From the NCBI GenBank assembly GCA_037043015.1, contig CM073331.1, forward strand, positions 5,467,305 through 5,531,304: a DNA stretch of 64,000 nucleotides. The letters are read 5' to 3'. The notes beneath the pieces are model-generated. The model saw only the letters and a program-made list of their open reading frames with translations. It was not told the origin of the DNA and did not search any database. The position numbers were made by a program, and so were the translations under genes. Positions 46,644 through 57,624 of the stretch are shown one piece after another; within the stretch, counting starts at the first letter, position 1, and each line of letters starts with the position of its first letter. This DNA comes from Bryum argenteum. Taxonomy: Eukaryota > Streptophyta > Bryopsida > Bryales > Bryaceae.

Positions 46644-47146
46644 CGTGTTTTTGTGCGGCAACAAAAGAAAACCACGGAGGAAGATCTCATGGGTATGGTT
46701 AGTGGAATTTTTTTCTTTCAACTTAGAGGCACATTATCCGTGAACTCATTGATATTAAGTGTAAGAAGACGCTTCGCGACTAGAATTTTGATGTTAACTT
46801 AGTGTGGAGATTTGAAATAGCTGAAATTGCTCTTAGTTCTCTATGTTGTTTGCCGAATTTCATTTGCAATGTGTAAATTGATTTATAGTCCAAAAGGGAA
46901 GTTTGAATTAAGCTTTCTTCAATTATTTTTTAAAAGAATCACACTCAAATTTCCAAGTGACTTAAATTGAAACCTCTACATGAAAATTTTGTTTTGTGTG
47001 GTTTGGTCATAATACTTTGTTCACATATAATAATTTAAGAAAATTCATATCTTGAAATATAATTCGATTATTGATTATTGATTATTATTGTTGACAAGTA
47101 CTTAAACTTTGTTGGCATTTTGTTTGCAAGAGCATAAAACTAGCAG
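46644..47146. other. AT-rich spacer
   Basis: No recognisable element or coding sequence. Confidence 0.4.
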
Positions 47147-47402
47147 CAAATTTGTCAACCTTGTCAAAGTCCTCGGACTTGTAGAAAATCTTGAACTTGC
47201 CATATTTGTCAAATTTGACAAATTTAAAGAACTTATTAGACTTGTCAAAATTTGATGGTGTAATTATTATCCTCAAAATTAATTGATGTTATTATTATCT
47301 CAAAATTCAATGGTGCACATTATTTCACAAACTTGTTGAACTTATAACATTTAAAAACTTTTTGTACCTAACAAACTTATAGAACTTCCTAGACTTGTCA
47401 AT

Positions 47403-47404
<2 letters not shown>
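47147..47404 (+). repeat. Degenerate 9-bp tandem repeat
   Basis: Eleven consecutive 9-base units from 47147 (consensus CAAACTTGT: CAAATTTGT, CAACCTTGT, CGGACTTGT, TGAACTTGC, TAGACTTGT and so on). A spacer follows, then about nine more units to 47404. In frame it gives the odd Asp/Lys/Phe repeat frame on the minus strand. Confidence 0.8.

Positions 47405-47494
<90 letters not shown>
47405..47494. repeat. (TA)n microsatellite
   Basis: About 45 perfect TA units sitting directly at the end of the 9-bp repeat array. Confidence 0.95.
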
Positions 47495-47498
<4 letters not shown>

Positions 47499-47700
47499 TT
47501 AATAAATTTAAAATTCTCTACATTCACTTGTTGAAATTTATTGATCTCTATGTTAATTTATATGAGTTTTTTTATTGAAACATTTATTGAAATTTATTAA
47601 ATATCTTTTGAAATTTTTCTAAAATGAATGGAATTTATTGAAACATTTAAAACAAATTCTTCAAGAAAAAATAATAACCAAATAAATTAGTAATAAATAT

Positions 47701-48090
47701 TATGAAGTAGTTTAGAGTGATATGAAGTGGTGCAAAGTAGTATAAAGTAATCCAATGTAGTATAGAGTAATTTAAAGGAGTTTAAAATAGTACTTTGGGC
47801 TTTAAAGTAGTAAAAATGATTACGAAGTAGTTTAAAGTAATATAATGTAGTAAAAAGTAGTAAAAAGTAGTAAAAAGTAGCCAATAGTAGTAAAAAGTAG
47901 TATGCATTACCATAAAGTAATTTGAAGTATTGTAAATTGGTATAAAGTAGTGTAAAAGATTACCAAATAGTACAAAGTAATATATAGTATCATAAAGTAG
48001 TCTAATTTAGTGTAGTTTAACACATTAGTTCAAATTATTACAAAGTAGTCGTATAAAGTAGCACAAAGTAGCAAAACTCAATACAAGGAG
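47701..48090 (+). repeat. Degenerate tandem repeat with an exact 10-bp period
   Basis: From 47701 to about 48040 the sequence divides without slippage into 34 ten-base units of the pattern NNNNAAGTAG (TTTAGAGTGA, TATGAAGTGG, TATAAAGTAG, TAAAAAGTAG repeated, CATAAAGTAA). A one-base shift near 48050 is followed by a few more units. Substitutions are common but indels are nearly absent. Confidence 0.88.
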
Positions 48091-48305
48091 CACAAATTTA
48101 AAGACCTTACAGTCCCACCATTACGCTTGTTTGTTATTCATCTTGAGACTACTTTACATATGATGCAAAGCTAATTATGAGGATGGATACACACTAAGCT
48201 TCTTTTCACTCATTTTGATCCAATCCATTTCATATCCTTCTCACCTTATGATACTTTATAACCATTTATATCTCATTAAAACATTTACAAAACCTCGACA
48301 TTCAA

Positions 48306-48756
48306 CTCCTAAACTTCCTTGCAGTTGAATCTTGACATTTTGGATAACAAGCTGAAACTTTGAAGAGCCGTAACTTTCACACCTAGTTGAATTTTGACAT
48401 TTTGGACAACAAGCTAAAACTTTGAAGAGCAAAGTTGTTGATTCATCCAAGATAGTATGAATCTATTTTAGTCAACAACTTTCACACCTAGTTGAATTTT
48501 GACATTATGGATTACAAGCTAAAACTTTGAAGAGCAGTAACTTTCACACCTAGACTCTTTTCCCAACTAACCTATTGGATTTGATTGGTAATCAAGTTAT
48601 GTTTTTCTACGGAAAAAGTTGCACATCCATCCAAGATAGTATGAATCTATGGCATGTATTTTGGTAAAACCCAACTTAAGTATTGTTTTCTTTAAACATA
48701 GGGCATGTTTTACCATTACAAGCCAATTAGGTGAAATCACAATAAGTTTCGCTGGT
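48306..48756 (-). mobile_element. Decayed, rearranged copy of the about 970-bp TTAA MITE family
   Basis: Starts CTCCTAAACTTCCTTG. It has three copies of a block around GTTGAATTTTGACATTTTGG followed by ACAAGCTAAAACTTTGAAGA (48321, 48382, 48490) and two copies of CATCCAAGATAGTATGAATC (48447, 48632). The segment GCATGTTTTACCATTACAAG matches the inverse of 43,860. It abuts the TTAA of the next element. Confidence 0.55.
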
Positions 48757-48760
48757 TTAA

Positions 48761-49020
48761 CCCCTAAATCTCCTTGTTGCAAATCGGTCTAATTCATAAA
48801 ATTTGACCTTCCTTCAGATTAAGCTCAAAAAATCTTAAACTAAGAATTATTTTAGAGATTCAATCGTAAGATCTCAAAGTTCACTTGATATTCTTCTCCC
48901 ACACCAAATTTGAACCGTTCATTCTTCCTCATTTGTGAGATTATAATGGTCAAAGTTGGGTGAGTTTTTCTCCTGCGGGAACCTCCAAAACCCGTTTTGA
49001 GTTTGAAGGAGAGTTAGGGG
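48761..49020 (+). mobile_element. TTAA-flanked MITE, 260-bp family
   Basis: TTAA at 48757-48760 and 49021-49024; ends CCCCTAAATCTCCTTG and GGAGAGTTAGGGG. The interior GATTATAATGGTCAAAGTTG is shared with 58146-58405 and, inverted, with 51105-51363. Confidence 0.8.
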
Positions 49021-49024
49021 TTAA

Positions 49025-50201
49025 GAAGAGGTTGGTACGCCATAGAACATGGAACAACTTGCAATGTCTTAGAAAGAATTTTTTTTTTTTAAAGGACTAC
49101 GGAGTAAGCAATTAGAGTACCACATTGTGGATCTAATATTTTTTTAAGCTTACAAGTGCCATGGGAGGTTCAGCTTGGTTCTCCTTTACATGCAAAACCA
49201 GCATAGTATGGGCCTCATTCTATTTAATAATATCAATAAGAATCAAACATCTTAACAAACAAGCTATGCTACAAAAAGCCTCTACCCAACAATCAATATA
49301 TTATTGCTTCTACAGGGCAGATTTGGTGCATGGAGGATCAATTTTTGGGTTGTTCAATCTTCATCCTGAACATGTTCAGTACGGAAGATCTATAAGTACA
49401 TGCAAACAATTTTGGGACATGTGGAAAATTATTAGGAAGTTAGAGCAAGTGGAATCGTCATTTTTGGACTCTTCTACAATGAGTTATGAGTTTCTGAAGT
49501 TGGATATAATAGGTGTTCCTGAAATGGTGCCCTATAATGTTTGCAGTGGGTACATGGTATTGTTGTTTGGGGAAGTTATTATGTACCTTTGAGTGAAGAT
49601 TACTAGATAGCTCCATTCTGGGACCTTCTCCCAATTTAGACGACTCTACTGTAATACTTATGTAAACATAGTGTTACCTTAGTTGTGGTATGGGTATAAT
49701 TAATGCGCTCTGTGAAAAATGCTTGTAAGGGTGAAAGTACATAATGAAGTTTGCAACTTAAGTTTTGAGGTGTTTGATTGTCTTTTAGATTGCAATTCAT
49801 TTTGTTTCCTAAGGTAAACAATGCTAAATCTGTGCTTCTCCTTAAACCACCTACTCTAGATTCTTGCCTACTTTCTAGATTTCATGTAGAGGGATGTACC
49901 TCATGTGCACATGGAGCATGTGAAAGGTTTCAGGTGATGTGGTACATGCCAAATCTAAATATTTTATTTATTTTTATAAGTGCTTAAAAAATATTACAAA
50001 AATATGAAACCTTCTTCATTTCTTCATATCTATGATTGAAAAATATTGATTCAAATATTCCAAGTCTCCAACTATAGTGTAGTCCTTAAATGCACGGTTT
50101 AAAAATTGTCTACTTTATACCAAAATTGAGTTCTCATATAAAACAAATTTTCTCTCAATGTGTTCATATTGTCTACGCTCTTCTTTGGCTTTTCTTCTTG
50201 T
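49025..50201. other. AT-rich DNA containing a family X repeat
   Basis: Family X occupies about 49310-49660 (see separate entry). The frame at 49161-49592 overlaps that repeat and is not considered a gene. The remainder is unremarkable. Confidence 0.45.
49310..49660 (+). repeat. Dispersed repeat family X
   Basis: Shares AGAGCAAGTGGAA, CATTTTTGGACTCTTCTA, AATGGTGCCCTA and GAAGTTATTATGTAC with 63350-63560 in the same order and spacing. Confidence 0.7.
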
Positions 50202-50205
50202 TTAA

Positions 50206-51010
50206 CTCCTAAGATCCAACTAAGTAGAACAAGAGAACACAAAACAAGATACTCACTCCGTTTTAGAAAACGCCCTGATTTCCCAAAAATGTTTAAATTT
50301 TTCTAATGTTCTAGATTACTCATTGATCTAGTTGAATATGGTCTGGATGGTTCTGATTACTCATCAGTATTAAATCATAGTATTATGAGACAAAGTTTTC
50401 AAGCAAATCAAGGTACTTTTTCGAGAGAAAGGAAGTAATATTTGCTAACATCTTTATATTATCAAGTATAAAAATGTGAGGGAGCAACATAAGCAATTTT
50501 CAGCTTTCAATTTTCTTTCGTGATTTTAGCTTGCTTTTCTTTCAAAATTTGAGGTTTACAAATTTTCTAATAAAATAAATTTTTCTTAAACCAATTACAT
50601 TATTCATGTTTTACTATAATTTTGAATCTATACCATATTATAGAAAATAAATTGCACGAAGGTTCAAAAGCTAGAAGATTCTTTGGAATTTTGTATGGGA
50701 TAGTCAACTTAATTATCTACATGGTAAAAAATATGAGCAGTATATGAACAATCATCAAGTCCCCCTTTGCACAAAGTAAGCTATGTTCCACGCAACGCCC
50801 AAAAAACGTTTTGTGTCTGCTTCGAAAATCATGATCTGAAAAATGGTCGAAATTGCGTGTAGAAGTACTAATTGTAAAAGGTATAAGATCCTATTGTTGA
50901 AAGTTTGAAATACTAATAAAAAAGTTTGACCAAAGCTTAATTTCAACAATGTGTAAGAAATACGCACTTTTGGATTCTAAAGTTATAAGAAACACATGGA
51001 TTGTTAGGGG
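50206..51010 (+). mobile_element. TTAA-flanked element of 805 bp
   Basis: TTAA at 50202-50205 and 51011-51014; ends CTCCTAAGATCC and GGATTGTTAGGGG. An arm inside it (50684-50733, GGGATAGTCAACTTAATTAT) is the near-perfect inverse of 51399-51449 outside it. Confidence 0.6.
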
Positions 51011-51104
51011 TTAAATTCCATAGAAAGGCCTCCTAGAATAACTTGGAGCTTCTTGTATCATTTCTCATATTGAGGTAAGATTGAACAAACTCTCAAAAGT
51101 TTAA

Positions 51105-51363
51105 CCTCTAAACATCCAAGAAAACCGATGTGACTTTTTGGGGTTCTCGTAGCAAGAAAAATCACCAAAGTTTGACCATTATGATCCCACAAATGACAAA
51201 GTATCAACGATTCATATTTCACAAGTGAGTAAGAAGTTGAGATAACTTCAAGTTCCTACAGTTATATCTTTCAAATTATTCTCAGATTGAGTTTTCTAGG
51301 GTTAAAGTAGGAGAAGGTCATTTTTGGTAGTGTAGGCAACTCTGCATCAAGGATCTCTAGGGG
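51105..51363 (-). mobile_element. TTAA-flanked MITE, 260-bp family, inverted copy
   Basis: TTAA at 51101-51104 and 51364-51367; ends CCTCTAAACATCC and GGATCTCTAGGGG. The interior is the inverse of the 48761 element. Confidence 0.78.
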
Positions 51364-51399
51364 TTAAGTTGGAGAAATAAAAATTTGATCCTTGTTAAT

Positions 51400-51905
51400 A
51401 TTTTTTTACCATGTAGATAATTAAGTTGACTATCCCATATAAAATTCGAGTCTTCAAAACCATAAACTGCGATTTTTGACCACTTTGTGCAAGTTGAGTA
51501 ATTATTCAATATTTTTTATTTTTTTGGGTTCTCCAACCGTAATATCTCTAAGATGACTACTTGCACTAACACCATGTCAAAATTTCAACCGTTGGATCTT
51601 TACCATTTGTGAGACCATAATGTTCAAAGTTGATGTGTCAAGTTTTTTTTGCAAATTTTGAAGGCTCCCCTTGTAAAATTGATTAGAGCTTGAACTTGGT
51701 TTTTTTTTTTTTAAAAAAAATTGAGTAGTAGTATCATAATAAACATATTTTGAAAAGAAATAACTCAAAAAAATTACTTAGGTAGCTATTACCACCAAAA
51801 CCTAATAAAAATCTTAGACATAAATATTATTCTCAACCCTCTCATCTACGCTACCCAAATTTTCAAAAAGCACAATCCGCTTTCTTCCACCTTCAAGGGT
51901 TACGG
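51400..51905 (+). mobile_element. Decayed copy of the about 580-bp TTAA MITE family
   Basis: The ACCGTTGGATCTTTACCATT and TTGAGTAGTAGTATCATAAT segments match 23538-24116 and 58410-58974. The right end CTTCAAGGGTTACGG is a decayed AGGGGTTAA end; the left end is merged with an inverted arm shared with 50684-50733. Confidence 0.55.
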
Positions 51906-52019
51906 TAAAATCCTAACAAAGATACAAATTTTGAAAATATGTGCAACCTCCCTCACCAAGTAGCTATGCTACTTTGTTCCATACTTGTATTTCTATCAAT
52001 TGATTAATACATTTTGGTT

Positions 52020-52020
<1 letters not shown>

Positions 52021-52056
<36 letters not shown>
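52021..52056 (+). repeat. Poly(A) tract, possible retroposon tail
   Basis: 36 consecutive A residues after a sequence resembling a LINE 3' UTR end; the upstream body was not identified. Confidence 0.75.
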
Positions 52057-52058
<2 letters not shown>

Positions 52059-52210
52059 ACATCTAGAAATTTGCAAATTATATTTTCAACCACAAAACCT
52101 TATATTTTCAACTTCCATCAAGTTTTTACAAATAAATTAGAATAATTCATACACACAAATAGCATAAAATTAGTTTCAAGTAATGACATGCACCACACAC
52201 CTCTTAATAT

Positions 52211-52426
52211 TTATGACTTAATCAAAAATACTCCTAAACCATTCTTCTTTTTTTAATCTAGAATTGAAAAATAAGAATACACATTATCCAAGAATCCAAC
52301 TATATTCCATACTAACATTTATGACTCTTTCCAAAATACTACTAAACCAATTTTTCTATTTTTGAATCTAGAATTGAAAAATACAAGAATACACATTATC
52401 CAAGAACCCCACTATATTCCATGTCA
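52211..52426 (+). repeat. Two-copy tandem repeat, 108-bp period
   Basis: Both copies contain TTATGACT, AATCTAGAATTGAAAAATA and AGAATACACATTATCCAAGA, with a spacing of 108 bases. Confidence 0.8.
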
Positions 52427-53973
52427 TTAATTAAGGGGCCCCCACGCGCTCACTAGATTTCTAATTCAAAAAGGGGTCCCATGTCCCCTCCTCAAACGGC
52501 ATGTCCCCACACGGCATGTTCCTGTGGCAAGGGGCTAAATTTACCAACACGGGCAGCTGGGGATTCCCCCTCTTGGGAATTGAGCTAATAAATCACTTAG
52601 CATTAAAAAAATCTCTAGCCTATCCCTTTCCTTAATAAAAAAATCTAAATTAAAATCCATTTGTCAGCCTATCCTTCCCTTTAATTAATTTAATATTCCG
52701 TACCCCTTTGCATGCCTTGGGAATCCGCTATCTTACTTAGGTTGCCTTTTCGTGCTAGATTTAAGGGAGTTTTACTATGTCTTTAGTGGATTTAACGGTC
52801 TTAAGTTGTGTTGTCTAAACTATGTTATAAAAGTGTGACTGTAGAGTGACTGAAAGGGTAAGAGTAGTAGCTCACCATGCGATGATTCTAAAAGTGTCTT
52901 CTGCGCCATGTAAAAGTGAAAAAGACAAGATTGGCACCATGTAAATAGTTAGAAACGGTGGGGAGTATGTGCTCCAATGTTGTAGTGGGGGACAAGACAT
53001 GCATGAATCGATGAGATTATGTAACATTGACATGGGCACCCATGTTGTCTTTTGGTTCCTATGTTGAGTGTTTTTTGGTTCCTCTGTTCCGAGTGTTTTT
53101 TGGTTTTAAAGTCCTCACTCGAGACAAACATTGCATGTTCAAGTTCATTTTGGAATTGGCATTTCGTTTGCATGGATAAGACTTGGTCCTCTTCGTTTTT
53201 TTTGCAAACATATTGTAAGTTGGTACAACCCTACCTTGATCATGTATTCTTATTCTAAGCAATTTTGCAACAAACTTGGATTATTGCATAGTCTAAACTA
53301 CATCATCTCCAAAGTCAATACAACATGTCGTCATATACCCCCAAACCAACGTTCATACCTCAGTCTTACATCATCAATTTTCATCAACGCTACAAACCCA
53401 ACAACAACAACAACAAAATACTCCAAGTTTTCATATAATCTTCAAAATTATGCAACCAAACACCCAAACACAACATCTACATCTCGTTGCACGCATCAAC
53501 TTCATCCACAATCACTCACAAAAACTTCCTTGTCATCACCTTTAATTTAATTTCATGACAAAGAGGTGCCTAAAAAACCAAGTACACGAATTCTCAATAG
53601 CAACAAGGATACTCCTTTTTGTTTATAACGTAAGCCACCCGGTAGTAGTAATAAAAACATATGATGGAACAAGTTGCTACATTTGCTATTCACTTATGCA
53701 ACTTATGTCCTCCCCAAAATTAAAAAAAACCAAAACAACTGCTATGTACAAGAACGAGGCTTCAGAGTGGGATGTTTTATGCATAGTATGTATATACCTG
53801 AAACTACTTTGAAAAAAAAGAAGGAAAAAAAAAAAAAAGCTAGACACAATGTGCACCACCGTTTGAGAGCCTTTTTTTATGATACTAATTAAGCCGACAC
53901 ACTAAATTTTTTACAATACTCTTCAAAATTGTTATGATGACTCTCGTTAATCAATTGTTGTTGTTGTCGCCCT

Positions 53974-56078
53974 TTAAAACTCAACCTTCATGTGACCCAC
54001 AGGAAGTTGACCTGCAATCCACTTTTCAACATCAAAACAAGCCCTAAAAAAAACCATGAAAATGGACTCAAAAATGGAAGAACAAAACTTAAGAATGTGA
54101 AGAAACTTACAATGAAATTGACCTGCAAATGATCTGTTGTGCAAACCCATATGTTGCACAACACATTGGAGCTCCCCATCTCTTCCGGCAAACTGCAAAA
54201 ACATACCCCAAAATAAGCATTAGTCCAAACCCTAAAACAAACACTTGGTACACATGGATAGTAGGAGTCCAAACCCTAAAACAAAACACGTAGGTTGTGC
54301 AAGTTAGGACAAGTCAAAGAACACAAGTTGTAACTAAAGCATAGAATCATTGTATCTAGAGAAGGTACATGCCTTGACAAGTTACATCAGTTTGTTAAGA
54401 ATAAAGTTAAATAAGACCAACATAGATAAAACGCCAAGTCAACCCTTGGTCTTGCAAGAGCAACATAGTTAGAACACCATCTAAGTGCTTGACTTGGCAA
54501 ATAGTGCACCAATTCAATCCCTGATCTTGTACATGGAATAGGAACATGGGCTTAAGAAGGTCAACATAAATAGAGCACCAGTGACTCTTATGCACTAGTA
54601 CTTGGAATCTTAAGTAAGGAACCTGAGGGATGTTGGTGTCGAAAGGACGCAAGTCTGCGAGGGAAGCAGCAATGGGAGGAGCGGTGGTGGTGACGGCGGC
54701 GGTGGAAGTGTTACGAATCGCGTGCTGCACGTTGCCGAAGCCAAAAGGTGAGAGAAGCCCAGCTTGTTGCTGCTGCTGCTGCTGAACAACCACAGGAGGA
54801 CTCGGAGCTTGCTGTTGCGGCATCATCCCAAACGGCGCTACATTCGAAGGCGCCGCCAAGAGATTGCTACTGTTGTTGCTCGAGAATTGAATCTCCTTGT
54901 TGCTCATCAAGCTCTCGAGCGTCCAGTGCGTGCTCGTAGTGGACTGCTGCTGCTGCTGAGCGGGGCTCACGGCCGCCAGCTTCATCGACAAGCTCTGCAC
55001 CATCTCATAGTGTCAGAAGCTAGCTGGCATGTTAAGAAGAGGGTGGAGGATTTGAGAGATGGGGCGTAGCGTACTTCGACTTGGCGTTGGAGGGACTGGA
55101 CGTAGTTGATGATCTCGTCGAGCATGACGGCCTTGCCAGTGACTTTGCGGCATCCGGGCACGAGGTCCTGCAGGAACTTCATCCGCTCGCTCATCTTCTC
55201 GCGCCGCACGCGCTCCGCTAGGCTGTGGCTGTCGGTGGCTTGGCCGCGGCGGGCGCGGACGTGAATGTAGTCCTGCTTCGAATACTCCTGCTGCTGCTGC
55301 TGCGGTTTTCGGCCTCCTCCTGATCCCGAATCACCCGAGTTTTCACTCGAGCTTCGATCCTTCGTCTTCCTCACCTCCCCTCCTTTGCTCCGCTTGCCCC
55401 TCTCCCCTTGCTGCATTCCAGCTCCCAAATCGTCAACACCAACAGGAGCTACGACATAGCGACCAGCTTACCATCACGACTGTAGCTGGCTAGCTAGCTA
55501 GCCCACCATGGTTCGATCCAGAAAGCAGAGATCAGGATTCAGCTCGCAAATCGACAACACCTCACCCACTCCCAACACGGGCTAAGACATAGCTACCAGC
55601 TTACCATCACGACTGTAGCTAGCTAGCTAGCTAGCTACCACGATTCGATCCTGAAGATCAAGATTCAAATGGAGTAATCTGAAGGAAGAGAGATGGGTAC
55701 CTCAGGCGCGGGACGATCCTTTTTGCGCTTGCGTGAGCTAGTAACGGGGTCGGCGTCACCATGGCGTGATCGAGCAGGCGAGGTAGAGCCTGCAGTAGTA
55801 GTAGCAGCAGTGACGATACCCTCATTCGACTCAGAGTCGACGACGACGAGCCTCGACGCATCAAAGCTTCCTCTAGTAATATTAATTCCCTCAACGGCTT
55901 CCAACATCGGAGCAGCAAATCCTCCACCACCTTGCGGCGGTGGCTGTTGTTGCGGCTGCGACTGGTTCAGCAAATGCTCCCACGACTCAGTATCGTAACC
56001 CGGAATCTCGACACTCACCATGGAGTGCTGCCACTCCTCCATCAAGCCCATCAATGCACCGGGCGCCATGATCGCCAT
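53974..56078 (-). CDS. bHLH transcription factor, class XII-like (CIB/BEE/bHLH74-type)
   Basis: Five exons on the minus strand: 56078-55701, 55410-55075, 54994-54623, 54192-54111 and 54011-53974. All junctions keep frame, giving about 401 residues. The N-terminal part is acidic and Gln/Gly-rich, ending in a basic [13 protein letters not shown] segment. The bHLH domain (about 170-238) begins with the diagnostic [20 protein letters not shown] and continues [20 protein letters not shown], then [21 protein letters not shown]188, E192 and R196 are the E/G-box contact residues. After it come SLSMKLAAV, poly-Gln stretches, [12 protein letters not shown] and the C-terminus GHMKVEF, all typical of this class, which regulates growth and light or hormone responses. 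Several CAG/CTG runs encode Gln. Intron 1 carries a tandem duplication and intron 3 a degenerate repeat. The last two exon borders are the least certain. Confidence 0.88.
54407..54615 (-). repeat. Degenerate about 70-bp repeat in bHLH intron 3
   Basis: Three loosely similar units on the minus strand contain TGGTGCTCTATTTATGTTGA, TGGTGCACTATTTGCC and TGGCGTTTTATCTATGTTGG, each near AAGATCAGGG or AAGACCAAGGG. They give an apparent open frame but lie between good splice sites. Confidence 0.5.
55415..55680 (-). repeat. Tandem duplication inside bHLH intron 1
   Basis: Two copies about 133 bases apart share CCAGCTTACCATCACGACTG and runs of TAGC (GCTAGCTAGCTAGC). The first copy lies at the exon 2 acceptor, so the duplication may have used the splice border. 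Confidence 0.75.
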
Positions 56079-57028
56079 CAGCCGCGAGGATTATCACATT
56101 ATCACAGTATTATGGGGAGAGAGATCAGGCACACGTGAGAGGAGAGTTCGGGGTTGGGACGCTCGCTCCCTGTCAGAGAGTGGGGAAGCTTGATTGAGGG
56201 GGATGGAGCTAGAGAGATGGAGTGGAGTGGAGTGGAGTGGAGTGGAGGGAGGAAAAGTCCGTCGTCGTCGGTCGCGGGTCTAGCCAACTGGACCGGAGGC
56301 GCCCGCTTTTATTGAAAGGGGGAGGGGAGGGAGTTGGATGCGGGGAGGGAGTGAGTGCTGGGGAGCGGGGCCCGCGTGAGCGCTGGTGCTGGCGAGGTTT
56401 TGGCTTGAGTGCTGCCAAACTCATCCGTTCCCCACTTCCCCAGGTCTGCTGCGTTCTGCTGCTGCTGGCGCCTGGCACACGCTGCCTGCCTGCCTGCCTG
56501 CTGGTTCTGGCTGCTGCTGCTGATGGACGCGCTGCCCGTTCCGTTCCGTTCCGCTGGAAGAAGAACTGCTATATTCCCCCTCCACCACCACCCCCCTCCC
56601 CCTCCCCTCCTTTACTCAAGGCTTTTTGCGCTTCCTAGCCCCTTTGTTTTTGCTTCTTAGCCCCCCGCCCTCATTACTTCTCCATGGGCCCGGCTCCTCT
56701 CTTCGTTTCATTTTGTGTTCTTGTGGGGCCATTGTCATTCCCGAAAAACAAAAAATTAACCTGCACTACAGTGCAATTTTCATCTTTCTCTTCTTGACCC
56801 ACATGAGCAGGAGTGCTCACCGCATGAAATTGCATTAGCCCCTAAAGTCAAAATGGACCACATTGTGATCGATTTGCTTGAAAAAGATATGTTGTTTTCC
56901 AAAAATTTACCCATGTCTTTAAAATATTCACAAGATTGACTCTCCAGTTTGTTTGTATGTTTCAATTTGTTCGTGGCTACTCGTGGAGTCATTGTCCAAG
57001 TGAAATAACTTATGTATCTCCCTAATGG
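56079..57028. other. bHLH promoter and 5' flank
   Basis: GC-rich next to the gene, with a (GTGGA)n tract at about 56217-56247, CTGCTGCTG runs near 56455-56520 and C-rich DNA near 56575-56615. It becomes AT-rich further out. No confident TATA box was assigned. Confidence 0.5.
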
Positions 57029-57146
57029 TGATGCGGTCATACCAAGGCTCCTACACCAGATCTCATTAGAGATCTGAAGTTAAGCACCTTTGGGCCAGAA
57101 TAGTACCGGTATGGGTGACCTATCCGGAAGTCTCGGTGCTGCATCC
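57029..57146 (+). rRNA. 5S rRNA-like sequence (dispersed copy or 5S-derived retroposon)
   Basis: The 118-base stretch follows 5S rRNA from end to end. GATGCGGTCATACC is at the start, AGTTAAGCACCTTTGGGCC is in the internal promoter A-box position, then AGTAC and GGTATGGGTGACC are in the intermediate/C-box position, and GTGCTGCATCC is at the end. The termini pair (GATGC with GCATC). A T-run (ATTTTTA) follows at once, as for pol III termination. Several positions differ from the usual land-plant consensus as I know it, and it is a single copy here, so it may be a pseudogene or the head of a 5S-derived SINE. Confidence 0.75.
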
Positions 57147-57189
57147 ATTTTTAAATGTCCACCCTCAGAGGGGTTAGTAGTCCTATACC

Positions 57190-57280
57190 ATTGTTGTTAT
57201 GTCCTGTAGGCATATTATCAAGGGTAGGTCAAACGGACACTATATTCACACCAACCCATAGGGATCTCGTGTTCTTCTTC
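57190..57280 (+). repeat. Dispersed repeat family Y
   Basis: GGCATATTATCAAGGGTAGG ... ACACTATATTCACACCAACC, repeated at 57625-57700 and inverted at 17800-17875. Confidence 0.6.
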
Positions 57281-57624
57281 TCCCTAATGCAAAAGTAGCT
57301 GGGAGGTGTTCGACAAGCTAGGGTAGATACATCTGTAGTCGGACACCCCCCTTTGATCAAATAGCCTCTTTCCTATATTTTCTCACTTGTTTCTTAGATC
57401 AGCCAACCCTTGCATGTACCTCATGCATACATATTTAGAGTGTTCGGTTGTAGGTAAGGCTATACTAGGTTTTTTCAGAAATTTTCCTTTGATTGCTCAA
57501 AAATATCACAAAAGAATGTCTTCTATCTCCTAAAAATTGAAAAATACACACATGTCACCACTCCACGTATGGTGAATGGCTTAAGTGTCTGAAAATAGGT
57601 ATACTTACCCTATCTAATGTCACT

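Larger units (their letters stand above)
51906..53973. other. AT-rich DNA with a poly(A) tract and tandem repeats, 3' of the bHLH gene
   Basis: A 36-base poly(A) run (52021-52056) preceded by ATTAATACATTTTGGTTC resembles the 3' end of a plus-strand retroposon. A 108-bp tandem repeat is listed separately. Near 53050-53105 a 24-base motif around TTTTGGTTCCT...GAGTGT occurs twice. No gene was recognised. Confidence 0.45.

Noticed and set aside
47085..47276. Asp-Lys-Phe repeat protein
   Set aside because: It is a by-product of the degenerate 9-bp repeat, has no flanking gene structure and lies in AT-rich DNA.
47687..47884. Tyr/Phe/Leu-rich minus-strand frame
   Set aside because: It arises from the 10-bp tandem repeat; the repeat period is not a multiple of three, so frames are accidental.
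47401..48090. CRISPR-like or satellite centromere array
   Set aside because: Units are 2-10 bp with no spacers; this is a plant genome and the block is under 1 kb.
54407..54620. Extension of the bHLH exon 3 frame through intron 3
   Set aside because: A good donor (CAG/GTTCCT at 54622) precedes it, the extension is a degenerate repeat, and the expected ELQ-VVQ-MG and MKVEF C-terminal motifs lie downstream.
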